This document shows positions 8,548 to 17,167 of a DNA stretch of 64,000 nt, piece after piece. How positions within the stretch are numbered: the first letter of the stretch is position 1; every line of letters begins with the position of its first letter. The notes beneath the pieces are model-generated. The model did no database searches. It saw nothing but the letters and a program-made list of their open reading frames with translations, and had not been told where the DNA came from. This DNA is from Methylobacterium sp. UNC378MF (lineage in GTDB: Bacteria; Pseudomonadota; Alphaproteobacteria; Rhizobiales; Beijerinckiaceae). The position numbers and the translations under genes are program-made. The stretch spans positions 1 through 64,000 of the forward strand of contig NZ_FMWU01000015.1 in assembly GCF_900103195.1 (NCBI RefSeq). Reading direction: 5' to 3'.

Positions 8548-10893
8548 ATGGACTTCCACCGCCGCTTCACGGTCCTGATGTGCGCCCCGGCCTTCGATCC
8601 GGACGATCTCGAGGGCGCGCGCCTCAATCAGATCGTGGCGGCCGTGGAGAGCCGCGGCTTCGAGGTGGTGCGCGCCCGGCGGGTGGAGGACGCGGCCATC
8701 GCCGTCCAGACCGACGCGGCGGTCGGCTGCCTCGTGGTCGACTGGGGCAAGCGCGGCCTCGACGGCAAGGCCGCCGCCCTCATCGACATGATGCGCCGGC
8801 GCGGCCTGGAGATGCCGATCGTCATCATGGTCCGCCGCAAGCGGCTGGAGGACATCCCGGTCGAGCTCCTCGACTTCATCGACGGCTACATCTTCCTCGC
8901 CGAGGAGACGCCGGAATTCATCGCCCGCGGCCTCGTCAGCCGGGTTACGCAATACGCCGAGACCCTCAAGACGCCGTTCTTCGGCGCGCTCGTCGACTAC
9001 GCCGAGAAGGGCAACCAGCTCTGGACCTGCCCAGGCCACAACGGCGGCATCTTCTATAACCGGTCCCCCATCGGCCGGATCTTCGTGGAGCATCTGGGCG
9101 AGGCGATCTTCCGCGACGATCTCGACAACTCGGTCCTCGATCTCGGCGACCTGCTGACCCACGAGGGCCCGGCGCTAAAGGCCCAGAAGGAGGCCGCCAA
9201 GATCTTCGGGGCGGAGAAGACCTACTTCGTCCTCAACGGCACCTCGGCCTCCAACAAGATCGTCCTGTCCTCCCTGGTGGCGGAGGACGACCTCGTCCTG
9301 TTCGACCGCAACAACCACAAGGCGGCCCACCACGGCGCACTGTTCCTGGGCGGCGGCATCCCGATTTTTCTGGAAACGGACCGGAATGCGTACGGCCTGA
9401 TCGGGCCGATCTTCCACGAGGCCCTCGACGAGACCCGGATCCGGGAGAAGATCCGCCGCAACCCGCTGGTGACCGATCCGGAGGCGTGGCGCCGGGAGCG
9501 GCCGTTCCGCGTCGCGGTGATCGAGCAGTGCACCTACGACGGCACGATCTACGACGCGCAGGAGATCCTGGAGAAGATCGGCCACCTCTGCGACTACATC
9601 CTGTTCGACGAGGCCTGGGCGGGCTTCATGAAGTTCCACCCGCTCTACGCCCGCCGGTTCGCCATGGGGCTGACCGGGCTCGACGAGACCTCGCCCGGCA
9701 TCGTCGCCACGCAGTCGACCCACAAGCAGCTCGCGAGCTTCTCCCAGGCCTCGCAGATCCACACCCGGGACGGGCATATCCGCGGCCAGACCCGCCGGGT
9801 CGAGCACAAGCGGCTCAACGAGAGCTTCCTCGTCCACGCCTCGACCTCGCCCTTCTACCCGCTCTTCGCCTCCCTCGACGTCGGCGCCCAGATGATGAAG
9901 GGGCGCTCCGGCATGATCCTGTGGGACGACACGATCCGGCTCGGGATCGAGTGGCGCAAGAAGGTCCGGGCGATCCGGCGCGAGTTCGAGGAGAACGAGC
10001 GCGACCCGGCGCGGCGCTGGTTCTTCGACCCCTTCGTGCCGGACGTGACGGTGAACGCCGACGGCGCCGAGGTGCCGTGGGAGAGCGTGCCGACCGACGA
10101 GCTCGCCGCCACGCCGCGCCACTGGGAGCTGAAGCCCGGCGCGCGCTGGCACGGCTTCACCCACGTGGCGCCGGGCTACGCGATCACCGACCCGAACAAG
10201 CTCACCGTGCTGACCCCCGGATTCGACCGGCAGACCGGCGCCTACGCCCAGCACGGCGTGCCGGCGCCGGTCGTGGCGCAATACCTGCGTGAGAACCGGA
10301 TCGTCGCCGAGAAGAACGACCTGAACTCGCTGCTCTTCCTGCTGACCCCGGGGGTCGAATCCTCGAAGGCCGGCACGCTGATCTCGGGCCTCGTCGCCTT
10401 CAAGCGGCTCCACGACGACAACGTCGCGCTGGAGGAGGCCATGCCGGAATTCGTCAACCGCCGGCCGAACCGCTACCGGGGCGTGCGCCTGCGCGACCTC
10501 TGCAACGAGCTCCACGCCTTCCACCGGGAGGCCGGCACCTCGGCACTGCAGCGGCGGCAATTCGCCCCCGAGCACCTGCCCGAGATGGTGATGCCGCCGA
10601 AGCGCGCCGCCCAGCTGCTGACGCGCAACAAGGTCGACTACGTGCCGATCGCCGAGGCCGAGGGGCGGATCGCCACCACGCTGATGCTGGTCTACCCCCC
10701 GGGCATCGGCACGGTGCTGCCGGGCGAGCGCCTGGACGAGCGGGCCAAGCCCATGCTCGACTATTTCAAGATGTTCGAGGCCTCCGCCAACCTGTTCCCG
10801 GGCTTCGAGGCCGAGATCCAGGGCGTCTACCGCGAGGTCGACCCGGACGGGCGGATCCGCTTTCACACCTACGTGGCGCGGGAGGGCGCCTGA
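8548..10893 (+). CDS. Orn/Lys/Arg decarboxylase (fold-I PLP, long form)
   Basis: A 781-residue protein, the size of inducible-type CadA/SpeF/AdiA enzymes. Residues ~10-130 form the response-regulator-like wing domain (LIDMMRRRGLEMPIVIMVRR). The PLP core contains STHKQLASFSQASQIH with Lys393 as the expected Schiff-base residue. The C-terminal domain includes YPPGIGTVLPGE, typical of the family. It decarboxylates a basic amino acid to a polyamine precursor (agmatine, cadaverine or putrescine); the substrate cannot be assigned. ATG 8548 follows AGAGAGGG and starts at the wing domain. Its stop overlaps the start of the GNAT gene (TGATG), so the two are translationally coupled. Confidence 0.9.
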   Translation: MDFHRRFTVLMCAPAFDPDDLEGARLNQIVAAVESRGFEVVRARRVEDAAIAVQTDAAVGCLVVDWGKRGLDGKAAALIDMMRRRGLEMPIVIMVRRKRLEDIPVELLDFIDGYIFLAEETPEFIARGLVSRVTQYAETLKTPFFGALVDYAEKGNQLWTCPGHNGGIFYNRSPIGRIFVEHLGEAIFRDDLDNSVLDLGDLLTHEGPALKAQKEAAKIFGAEKTYFVLNGTSASNKIVLSSLVAEDDLVLFDRNNHKAAHHGALFLGGGIPIFLETDRNAYGLIGPIFHEALDETRIREKIRRNPLVTDPEAWRRERPFRVAVIEQCTYDGTIYDAQEILEKIGHLCDYILFDEAWAGFMKFHPLYARRFAMGLTGLDETSPGIVATQSTHKQLASFSQASQIHTRDGHIRGQTRRVEHKRLNESFLVHASTSPFYPLFASLDVGAQMMKGRSGMILWDDTIRLGIEWRKKVRAIRREFEENERDPARRWFFDPFVPDVTVNADGAEVPWESVPTDELAATPRHWELKPGARWHGFTHVAPGYAITDPNKLTVLTPGFDRQTGAYAQHGVPAPVVAQYLRENRIVAEKNDLNSLLFLLTPGVESSKAGTLISGLVAFKRLHDDNVALEEAMPEFVNRRPNRYRGVRLRDLCNELHAFHREAGTSALQRRQFAPEHLPEMVMPPKRAAQLLTRNKVDYVPIAEAEGRIATTLMLVYPPGIGTVLPGERLDERAKPMLDYFKMFEASANLFPGFEAEIQGVYREVDPDGRIRFHTYVAREGA

Positions 10894-11465
10894 TGGAGAT
10901 CGAGGTCGAGACGCCCGGCCCGGCCCGCGCCTGCCCCGACATCGTCATCCGCGCCTCCTCGGACGCCGATGTCGAGGCGATGGTGGCGATCTACGAGCAC
11001 CACATCAGCCGGGGCGTCAGCGACGTCGGCGTCGCCGAGGAGGACCGGCTGCTCCCCGACGACCTGAAGCGGCGGCGCAAGACCATGCGCAAGAAGCGCC
11101 TGCCGCACCTCGTGGCCGAGCGGGACGGCGCGGTGGCGGGCTACGCCTACGCGGTGCCGTTCCGGAAGCGGCCGGCCTACCGCTACACGCTCAAGCACTC
11201 GATCTACGTGCATCCCGACCACCTCCATGCCGGGATCGGCCGGCGGCTGCTGCCGGCCCTGATCGAGGCCTGCGCGGCGGGCGGCTACCGCCAGATGATC
11301 GGCTACATCGACGCCGAGAACGCGGCCTCCCTGCGGCTCCACGAAGCCTGCGGGTTCGAGCGGGTCGGCTACCTGCGAGCGGTGGGCTTCAAGTACGGCC
11401 ACTGGTCGGACAGCGTCATGGTCCAGCGGGCGCTGGGCACCGGGTCGGAGGACCGGCCGGGGTAG
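10893..11465 (+). CDS. GNAT N-acetyltransferase, phosphinothricin-acetyltransferase-like
   Basis: A 190-residue GNAT enzyme. It has the PAT-type layout: IRASSDADVEAMVAIYEHHI at the N-terminus, SIYVHPDHLHAGIGRRLL as the acetyl-CoA loop (HAGIGRRL fitting the Q/RxxGxG/A pattern), and IDAENAASLRLHEACGFERVG with the usual NxxSxxLHExxGF. The start overlaps the decarboxylase stop, so it is made together with a polyamine-forming enzyme. Acetylation of the amine product is an attractive guess, but the family also includes methionine sulfoximine/phosphinothricin acetyltransferases. The last ~15 residues are outside the domain. Confidence 0.88.
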   Translation: MEIEVETPGPARACPDIVIRASSDADVEAMVAIYEHHISRGVSDVGVAEEDRLLPDDLKRRRKTMRKKRLPHLVAERDGAVAGYAYAVPFRKRPAYRYTLKHSIYVHPDHLHAGIGRRLLPALIEACAAGGYRQMIGYIDAENAASLRLHEACGFERVGYLRAVGFKYGHWSDSVMVQRALGTGSEDRPG

Positions 11466-11483
11466 CGGGCCGGGACCGGGCCG

Positions 11484-11575
11484 CCGTCTTCGCGAGCGGA
11501 GCGAAGCGATCCAGCAGCGCCGGGTTCTCCGAGGTCGCGTTGCCCTGGGTCGCTTCGCTGCGCTCGCGAAGACGG
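11484..11575. repeat. Dispersed inverted repeat, copy A
   Basis: A 92-bp element whose arms begin CCGTCTTCGCGAGC and end with its exact reverse complement. Both arms continue imperfectly (GAGCGAAGCGATCCAG versus CTGGGTCGCTTCGCTGCGCTC). A second copy at 43687-43780 shares arm sequence and length. It lies between the convergent GNAT and YceI genes. The arms resemble the widespread alphaproteobacterial GCGAGCGnAGCGAAGC repeats. Confidence 0.75.
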
Positions 11576-11615
11576 AGCGCGTGACACACGCCGAAGGATT
11601 CGACCGGGGCCGGGA

Positions 11616-12200
11616 TCAGTGGCCGGTCGCCGGCCGCGCCGTCGCCACGATGTCGATGTCGACCCCGACGTCGAGCGCCACCCACTGGCCCGAGGCCCAG
11701 GCCCCCTGCCCGACGCCGAACTCTGTGCGGACGAGACCGACGCGCCCCACGGCGTGCGCTGCCCCGCCGTCGAGGGTCAGGTGGAACGGCAGCGTCACCG
11801 GCCGGCTCGTGCCGCGGATCGTCAGCGTCCCGATCGCCGCGTAGTCGCCCTGCCCCTTGTCAACGAAGCGGGTCGCCTCGAAGCGCGCCTCGCTCGCCGC
11901 CTTGACGTCGAACCAATCCTTCTGCGGCAGGGCCTCGTCGCGCTGGACGTCCCCGGTCCGCGCGCTGGCGAGGTCGACCAACACGAGCGCGTGTCCCGCT
12001 TCGGGCTTGGTGGGGTCGAAATCGACCGCGGCCTTGAACCGCTCGAACCGTCCGGTGAAGGGCACGCCGACCTGCACGCCGGAGAACCGGATGGCGCTCC
12101 TGGCCGGATCGACCGCCCATTCGGCGGCGGCCGCCGGCAGGGCCGCACCCGGGAGCGCAGCCAGCAGCGCCGCGAGCAGGCAGAGGTGACGCGGGTTCAT
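11616..12200 (-). CDS. YceI-family periplasmic protein
   Basis: A 194-residue protein with a signal peptide (LCLLAALLAALPGAALPAAA, cleaved near residue 25) and one YceI lipocalin-like barrel: WAVDPARSAIRFSGVQVG at the start, WFDVKAASEARFEATRF in the middle and VALDVGVDIDIVA at the end. The family binds isoprenoid lipids such as polyprenols or quinones. Its start overlaps the stop of the cytochrome b561 gene by 4 bp, so it is the last gene of a YceI-b561-YceI operon. It is diverged from the other YceI in the operon, so the two are not a recent duplication. Confidence 0.9.
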   Translation of the reverse strand: MNPRHLCLLAALLAALPGAALPAAAAEWAVDPARSAIRFSGVQVGVPFTGRFERFKAAVDFDPTKPEAGHALVLVDLASARTGDVQRDEALPQKDWFDVKAASEARFEATRFVDKGQGDYAAIGTLTIRGTSRPVTLPFHLTLDGGAAHAVGRVGLVRTEFGVGQGAWASGQWVALDVGVDIDIVATARPATGH

Positions 12201-12814
12201 CGGGTCGACTCCACGGTGGGGGCGGCGGTCGGGGCGACCGGCGGCCGGTGCCCCGGCAGCATGCGGCGCAGCACGTCGTCGCGCAGGAGGAGGTGGTGGC
12301 GCAGGGCCGCCGCCATGTGGACGGCGAGCAAAGCCGCCAGGAACCACGCCCCCAGGGCGTGGACCCGCTCGAGGAGCCCCTCGGCGGCGTCCGGGTCGGG
12401 GACGAGGTCCGCCAGCGGCAGGTGCGGCCAGGGCACGAGCCCGTACAGCACCGTCGGGATGTTGAACGGCGACAGCGACACCACGGCCCAGCCGGTCAGG
12501 GGCAGCCCGACGAGGAGCAGGTACAGCAGGGCGTGCGCCGCCGCGGCCGCCCTCCGCTCCCGCGCCGGCATCCCGGCCGGGTGCGGCGGCGGCCGGTGGG
12601 TCAGGCGCCACAGGACGCGCAGGGCCGTCAGCGCCAGCACGGTGACGCCGACGGATTTGTGCCACTGGTAGAGCTGGAACTGGCGCAGCGGCGCCAACCC
12701 CGCATGGGTCATGATCAGGCCGAGGCCGATCAGGACGAGCACGCCCAGCGCGCTCGCCCAGTGCAGCAGGATCGCCACGGCGGAGTACCGCCGCGCGGGA
12801 ACCCCGTTCGCCAT
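12197..12814 (-). CDS. Cytochrome b561
   Basis: A 205-residue integral membrane protein with four predicted spans. Candidate haem-b ligands are in LLHWAS, QWHKSVG, ERVHALGAW and VHMAAALRHH, matching the bacterial b561 (YceJ/CybB) family. It should pass electrons between the quinone pool and a periplasmic acceptor. It sits between two YceI genes, as E. coli yceJ sits beside yceI, with a 4-bp overlap to the downstream gene and 16 bp from the upstream one. It is the intact counterpart of the b561 remnant at 4.5-4.87 kb. Confidence 0.92.
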   Translation of the reverse strand: MANGVPARRYSAVAILLHWASALGVLVLIGLGLIMTHAGLAPLRQFQLYQWHKSVGVTVLALTALRVLWRLTHRPPPHPAGMPARERRAAAAAHALLYLLLVGLPLTGWAVVSLSPFNIPTVLYGLVPWPHLPLADLVPDPDAAEGLLERVHALGAWFLAALLAVHMAAALRHHLLLRDDVLRRMLPGHRPPVAPTAAPTVESTR

Positions 12815-12830
12815 GGCGGATCCCCTCAGG

Positions 12831-13439
12831 TCAGTCCTGCTTCTCGAAGGCGCCCGCGATCGTGAGGTGCAGCTCGTCGCCGATCAGCGGCACGTAGGTC
12901 TTCACCCCGAACTCGGAGCGCTTGAGCGTGCCGGTGGCCTCGAAGCCGACCGTGTATTTCTTGCTCAGCGGGTTCACGCCGGCGCCGACCAGCGTGACGT
13001 CGAGCGTCACCGGCTTGGTCACGCCGTGGAGCGTCAGGTCGCCCGTCACCTTCGCGTGGTCCTTGCCGGCGGGCACGACCTTGGTGGACACGAAGGTCAT
13101 GTCGGGGAACTTGGCGGCGTCGAGCCACTGGTCGCCCTTGAGCTCGTCGGTGAGCTTGGCGCTGGTGGTCGTCACCGAGGCGACCGGGATCTTGACCGAG
13201 AGCTTGGCGGTGGACGGGTTCTTCGGCTGCAGCTCCAGCGTGCCGGACACGTCCGAGAAGCCGCCCGCATAGTTCGAGAAGCCCATATGGGAGACGCGCC
13301 AGCCGACCTGGGTGTGGCCGGGGTCGACCGCGTAGGTGCCGGCCTGGATCTGGGCGGGGTCGCGGGTCGGCGGCGTCTGGGCCAGCACCGGGGTGGTGAC
13401 CAGCAGGGCCAGAAGGCCGGAGGCGAGAATCGACTTCAA
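12831..13439 (-). CDS. YceI-family periplasmic protein
   Basis: A 202-residue protein with a clear signal peptide (ASGLLALLVTTPVLAQ, cleavage after AQ near residue 21). The YceI barrel includes YAVDPGHTQVGWRVSHMGFS, then FPDMTFVS and the KPVTLDVTL strand. It is closer to E. coli YceI than the other copy in this operon. It is the first gene of a three-gene minus-strand operon and lies 102 bp from the divergent LysR gene, which may control it. Confidence 0.93.
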   Translation of the reverse strand: MKSILASGLLALLVTTPVLAQTPPTRDPAQIQAGTYAVDPGHTQVGWRVSHMGFSNYAGGFSDVSGTLELQPKNPSTAKLSVKIPVASVTTTSAKLTDELKGDQWLDAAKFPDMTFVSTKVVPAGKDHAKVTGDLTLHGVTKPVTLDVTLVGAGVNPLSKKYTVGFEATGTLKRSEFGVKTYVPLIGDELHLTIAGAFEKQD

Positions 13440-13541
13440 TTGTGTCTCCTGCAGAGCAGACGGTCGCGCCGCGATTCGCTGCGCCGCAGCAGCCCTGTAG
13501 ACCCGTTCACGCCACCGGTTGAGCCTGCTATCCGGAACCCC

Positions 13542-14498
13542 ATGGTTGCGAGAACGGAAACCTTCCGGGGCGGGCTCGAGGATGTGCGGGCCTTCTGCGC
13601 CGTGGTCGATCTCGGCACGGTGACGGCCGCGGCCGCGAGCCTGCAGGAGACCAAGGGCAGCGTCAGCCGGCGGATCTCCCGCCTGGAGCGGGCACTGGGC
13701 GCCCGGCTGATGGCCCGGACCTCCCGGGCGGTCTCACCGACCGCCGAGGGGCTCGCCTTCTACGCCAAGGCCCAGGAGAGCCTGACGCTCCTCGACGAGG
13801 CGGCCGAGACCGCCCGCGACGCCCGCACGGTGCCGGCCGGGCACCTGCGGATCACGACCTCGATCGATTTCGGGATCGAGGTGATGCCCGAGATCGTCGC
13901 GAGCTTCCGGGACGCCTACCCGCAGATCACCGTGGAGATGCTCAATACCGACGCGCGCCTCGACCTCGCGGCCAACCGGATCGACCTCGCCCTGCGGCTC
14001 GGCGGCGCGGAGGAGACCGGCTACCGCGCCATGGTTCTCGCCACCCTGGCCCTCGCCCTTTACGCCGCCCCCGCCTACCTGAAGCGCCGCCCGGCCCCGA
14101 CCGACCTCGCGGGACTGCGCGACCACGACCTGATCCTCGCCCGGGAGCGGATCGGCTCGGCGGGGCTGACCCTCTCCGACGGGCACGGCCGCACGGAGCC
14201 GCTCTCCCTGAGCCCGGCGATCCGGGTCAGCGACTTCGCGACCGCACACCGGCTCACCCTCGCGGGCGCCGGGATCGGCCATCTCCCGAGCCTCGTGGCC
14301 GCCCGGGCGGTGGAGGCTGGGGAGATCGTGCGCGTGCTCAGCCCCTGGGCGACCCGCAGCAGCCGCCTGCGCGCCGTCACCCTGGCCGGGCGCGAGTTGC
14401 CGGCCCGCGTCCAGGTCTTCCGCGAGCATGTCCGCGCCGTCCTGGCCTCGCGCGAATGCCCCCGCGATGTCGTGGACGGTGACGGCGGACAGCGATAG
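13542..14498 (+). CDS. LysR-family transcriptional regulator
   Basis: A 318-residue protein. The helix-turn-helix is in residues ~12-70 (FCAVVDLGTVTAAAASLQET, then GSVSRRISRLERALGARLMA) and the substrate-binding domain is in ~100-300 (PAGHLRITTSIDFGIEV onward). It belongs to the AaeR/DsdC-like group with an N-terminal extension of ~10 residues. ATG 13542 is used; the frame upstream is antisense to the YceI gene. It is divergent from the YceI-b561-YceI operon, the usual arrangement for a LysR regulator and its target. Confidence 0.9.
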   Translation: MVARTETFRGGLEDVRAFCAVVDLGTVTAAAASLQETKGSVSRRISRLERALGARLMARTSRAVSPTAEGLAFYAKAQESLTLLDEAAETARDARTVPAGHLRITTSIDFGIEVMPEIVASFRDAYPQITVEMLNTDARLDLAANRIDLALRLGGAEETGYRAMVLATLALALYAAPAYLKRRPAPTDLAGLRDHDLILARERIGSAGLTLSDGHGRTEPLSLSPAIRVSDFATAHRLTLAGAGIGHLPSLVAARAVEAGEIVRVLSPWATRSSRLRAVTLAGRELPARVQVFREHVRAVLASRECPRDVVDGDGGQR

Positions 14499-14671
14499 GG
14501 CCGCCCCTCCCGGGTTCAGGACGCCGAGCCTGCAAAGGTCGAGATCGGTCCAATTTGACCGATTGCTGGCGCGACCGCTTAAGGGGTTTCGCGCATGCAG
14601 CGGAGGCCCGGACCGCCCGGCCATCATTCCGCACGGTCTGGCCCCTCTCGTTTCACGTCCGGATTCCGCTC

Positions 14672-15034
14672 ATGGCCCTTCGCAGGAGGTGCCTGCGCCC
14701 CCTTCTATTCTTCGGGACGCTGGCCTTGATCGGAACGGGCATCGCCCTGGAGGCAGCCTGGGCCTCGTTGCCGGCCGCGACCCGGATCGTCCTGCAGAAG
14801 GGCAGCCGGTACTGGCCGACCGACCTGTATCTGCGCCGCGGCGACACCATCACGCTGCGAAACGGCGACGCACGCCTGATCCATCATGCCTTCATCGAGG
14901 CGGATCGGTTCTCGTTCGATGCCGGCGATCAGTCACCCGGCGCCGAGACGCGCCTGATCTTGGCTACCCCGGGCGATTTCATCATGCAGTGCGGCATTCA
15001 CCCGAAGATGAAGCTCACGCTCCACGTCGAATAG
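14672..15034 (+). CDS. Cupredoxin-like (plastocyanin-type) exported protein
   Basis: A 120-residue protein. Residues ~8-32 form a signal peptide or membrane anchor. The remainder is one cupredoxin barrel: LYLRRGDTITLRNGDARLIH, then C107-x2-H110-x2-M113 (CGIHPKM). With His71 or His72 this gives a full type-1 copper site. The lineage resembles methylamine-utilisation plastocyanin-like proteins. ATG 14672 follows the upstream noise directly; an earlier in-frame start (14555) would bury the signal peptide. Confidence 0.82.
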   Translation: MALRRRCLRPLLFFGTLALIGTGIALEAAWASLPAATRIVLQKGSRYWPTDLYLRRGDTITLRNGDARLIHHAFIEADRFSFDAGDQSPGAETRLILATPGDFIMQCGIHPKMKLTLHVE

Positions 15035-15050
15035 GGCGCGGAATCCCGGG

Positions 15051-15572
15051 TCAGCCGTCGCGTCCGAGTCCGAGACCGCGGATGATGTCGCCGATCGGAT
15101 CGATCCTCGCGGAAGGGTCCGCGGCGACTGGTGCGGGCTGAGGCGCGACCGCGGTAGCGGCCGCCCGATCAGACTGGGCGGTGCGCACGATTGCGGCATG
15201 ACGGAGCCGGGCAGCCCGGTGCGGGCCGCGCTCCGCACCCTTCGGCCGGCGCGCCGCCACAGCCTTCCTCGGCGCTTCGGCCAGGCTCGCCATCTCGGCA
15301 GGAAGCGGCGCGGCCGGCATCGCGGTGGAGGGGACCGCGGCGGCGATCCGCGGCACCGGAACAGCTGCCAGCGCCCCTGTGGTTTCCGGTGCGGTCATTC
15401 GGGCCGGCGGATTGACCCAGGCCGTTGGGGCGATCGGTGCCCCGGCAGTCACGACCGGACGTGCGGGGCGCGTCTGCACTTCATAGTTGCCCGGATGCAG
15501 AATATGCGCAGCCGCCACCAGCCCGAATACGGCAACGGCAGTCGTCCCAAGGGTGGAGCGATAGTGTTCCAT
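15051..15572 (-). CDS. Hypothetical membrane-anchored Ala/Pro-rich protein
   Basis: A 173-residue protein not recognised by family. Residues ~8-25 (GTTAVAVFGLVAAAHIL) form one membrane span. The rest is low-complexity Ala/Pro/Arg, ending in IDPIGDIIRGLGLGRDG, a pattern seen at the C-terminus of small Methylobacterium exported proteins. ATG 15572 is chosen because it places the span near the N-terminus. An sRNA-like element ends ~77 bp upstream on the same strand. Confidence 0.6.
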   Translation of the reverse strand: MEHYRSTLGTTAVAVFGLVAAAHILHPGNYEVQTRPARPVVTAGAPIAPTAWVNPPARMTAPETTGALAAVPVPRIAAAVPSTAMPAAPLPAEMASLAEAPRKAVAARRPKGAERGPHRAARLRHAAIVRTAQSDRAAATAVAPQPAPVAADPSARIDPIGDIIRGLGLGRDG

Positions 15573-15649
15573 GGCGGAAAAACGTACCGCCAAGCTCCCG
15601 GTTCCGCAGGGCCGGAACGTCTGCCCGCATCGGGATGACCGGCCCAAAG

Positions 15650-15739
15650 AAAAAAGGCCACTCCCGAAGGAGCGGCCCGAAGTCTAGGGAGGAAACGCCC
15701 AAGAAGGGCAGCGGGATCGCGACGCCATCGCCATCCCGC
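15650..15739 (-). ncRNA. MmgR/alpha-r8-like small RNA, copy 1
   Basis: Read on the minus strand it has four parts: a hairpin with arms GCGGGAT/ATCCCGC (15739-15711), a short hairpin GCCC-TTCTT-GGGC (15709-15697), an unpaired GTTTCCTCCCTAGACTTC (15696-15679), and a 9-bp terminator stem closed by a TTCG loop (15677-15656) followed by six T. The unpaired segment is identical, base for base, to the one at 28.2 kb. It contains TTTCCTCCCT, which I recall as the signature of the MmgR/alpha-r8 sRNA family, and it can pair with Shine-Dalgarno sequences. The 5' end is not defined. As it points at the 15572 start it could instead be a leader, but the other copies have no gene downstream. Confidence 0.75.
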
Positions 15740-15933
15740 AGTGCAGAGATAGGATACCGCATTGCGGCATGCAATGGATCGAGGCCGCCAAAGGCATGCA
15801 TATGTGCCCTGGTGCAGCGGCAAAGCCATGCGCGCTCAGCATGCCGCAAAGGACGCACTCTCGGTGGAATGACGGCCCGCAACGCAACGGGTTGCAGCCG
15901 GAGCTGAAAACCGAGGCGCGAGCGGCGTGGTGT

Positions 15934-16140
15934 TCAAGCCCCGCCGGGCCGGCCATCCGGGCCGATCAGCCGCTCGATCTCCGCCTCCGCGACGGCGCGC
16001 GCCGCGTGTTCGGAAGTATACGGGCGGTACGACCCCCGGACCAGCTTGCCACGGTCGCGGATCGCCCAGGTGAAGCGGCCGGGATCATGCCGGCTCGGCC
16101 TGACCTCGACCGTGTAGAGATGCCCGTCCGTCGCACCCAT
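15934..16140 (-). CDS. Small conserved-looking hypothetical protein
   Basis: A 68-residue protein. It contains LYTVEVRPSRHDPGRFTWAI, then YTSEHAARAVAEAEIERLI, a pattern of short Methylobacterium proteins (a small beta-hairpin followed by a helix). No function is known to me. ATG 16140 begins exactly at the conserved-looking part; the frame upstream is noise. Confidence 0.6.
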   Translation of the reverse strand: MGATDGHLYTVEVRPSRHDPGRFTWAIRDRGKLVRGSYRPYTSEHAARAVAEAEIERLIGPDGRPGGA

Positions 16141-16271
16141 GCGCAGAATGTGCGGAAGCCATCCACATCGGGACAGGGGGTGCGACCGTGGGCGGCAGCC
16201 GTGATCGCTGGATCCGTTCCCGATTGGGTCGAGACGGGGGCGATAGCCGAGCCCGTGCCGAACGAGGCACG

Positions 16272-16297
16272 GATCCCCTCTCCCACACGGGAGAGCG
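16272..16297. repeat. Single REP-like palindrome
   Basis: CCCCTCTCCCACACGGGAGAG (about 16274-16294) is a third copy of the palindrome paired at 8255-8396, with a changed loop. It lies in the ~225-bp gap between two minus-strand genes. Confidence 0.6.
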
Positions 16298-16366
16298 GGC
16301 ATGTCGCGGCTGTCTCGACCAGAGACGCCTGCCTTCCAGACCGTCGCAGCACGATCGGCAACGGCC

Positions 16367-17167
16367 CTAGCGCGCCGGCCGCTTGCGGCCCGAGGCCGAT
16401 CCGCGCGGTCCGGAGCCACCGGCGTCCCGGTCGACGCGCCCGCCCTGGATCGGGCTCCCGGCGCGGCCCTCGGCCCGAGCCTCGACCTGCCCCTCGGTCC
16501 GGGTCCCGAGCCAGACCACGTGCTTCGGACCGCTGCCGCGGCCGCTCGCATGGACTCGCATCTCGTCGACCGCGAAGCCGGAGCGTTGGAGGCGGCTCTT
16601 GAACTTCCGATCCGGCGCGCCCGACCAGACACCCAGGATGCCGCCCGGCCGCAGGGCCCACCGGGCGCGCTTCAGGCCCCAATTGTCGTAGAGCCGGTCG
16701 TTCGACTTGCGCATCAGCCCCTCCGGGCCGTTGTCGACGTCGAGCAGGATCGCGTCGTACCGGTCGGGACCGGCCTGGATCAGGCGGTTGACATCCGCCT
16801 CCTGCAGGTCGACCCGCGGATCATCCAGGCAGCCGGCGAAGACATGGGCCAGCGGCCCCCGGGCCCAGGCGACCACCGCGGGCACCAGCTCGGCCACCAC
16901 CACCTGCGCCTCCGGCCCGAGGCCCTCGAGCGCCGCGCGCAGGGTGAAGCCCATGCCGAGGCCGCCGATCAGGATCCGGGCCCGGGGCCGGTCCTGGAGC
17001 CGCGCGCAGGTCATCGCGGCGAGCGCGACCTCCGAGCCGCTGCGCCGGTTGTTCATCAGCTCGATCGTATCGGCCAGGATCGCGAACTCGTCGCCGCGCC
17101 GCATCAGCCGCAGGTCGGTGCCGCCGCCCGGCACGGAGCCGGTATCGAGATGAACCCAGGGTATCAC
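16367..17167 (-). CDS. Spermidine-synthase-like methyltransferase-fold protein
   Basis: A 266-residue protein. The SAM-binding fold shows ARILIGGLGMGFTLRAAL (glycine-rich loop), VVAELVPAVVAW (acidic residue after strand 2), RYDAILLDVDNGPEG (the DxDN active-site region of spermidine-synthase-like proteins) and LRPGGILGVWSG. The last ~45 residues are Gly/Arg-rich and probably disordered. True putrescine aminopropyltransferase activity is doubtful because this group is shorter and diverged; the substrate is unknown. The decarboxylase at 8.5-10.9 kb is not in the same operon. Confidence 0.75.
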   Translation of the reverse strand: MIPWVHLDTGSVPGGGTDLRLMRRGDEFAILADTIELMNNRRSGSEVALAAMTCARLQDRPRARILIGGLGMGFTLRAALEGLGPEAQVVVAELVPAVVAWARGPLAHVFAGCLDDPRVDLQEADVNRLIQAGPDRYDAILLDVDNGPEGLMRKSNDRLYDNWGLKRARWALRPGGILGVWSGAPDRKFKSRLQRSGFAVDEMRVHASGRGSGPKHVVWLGTRTEGQVEARAEGRAGSPIQGGRVDRDAGGSGPRGSASGRKRPAR

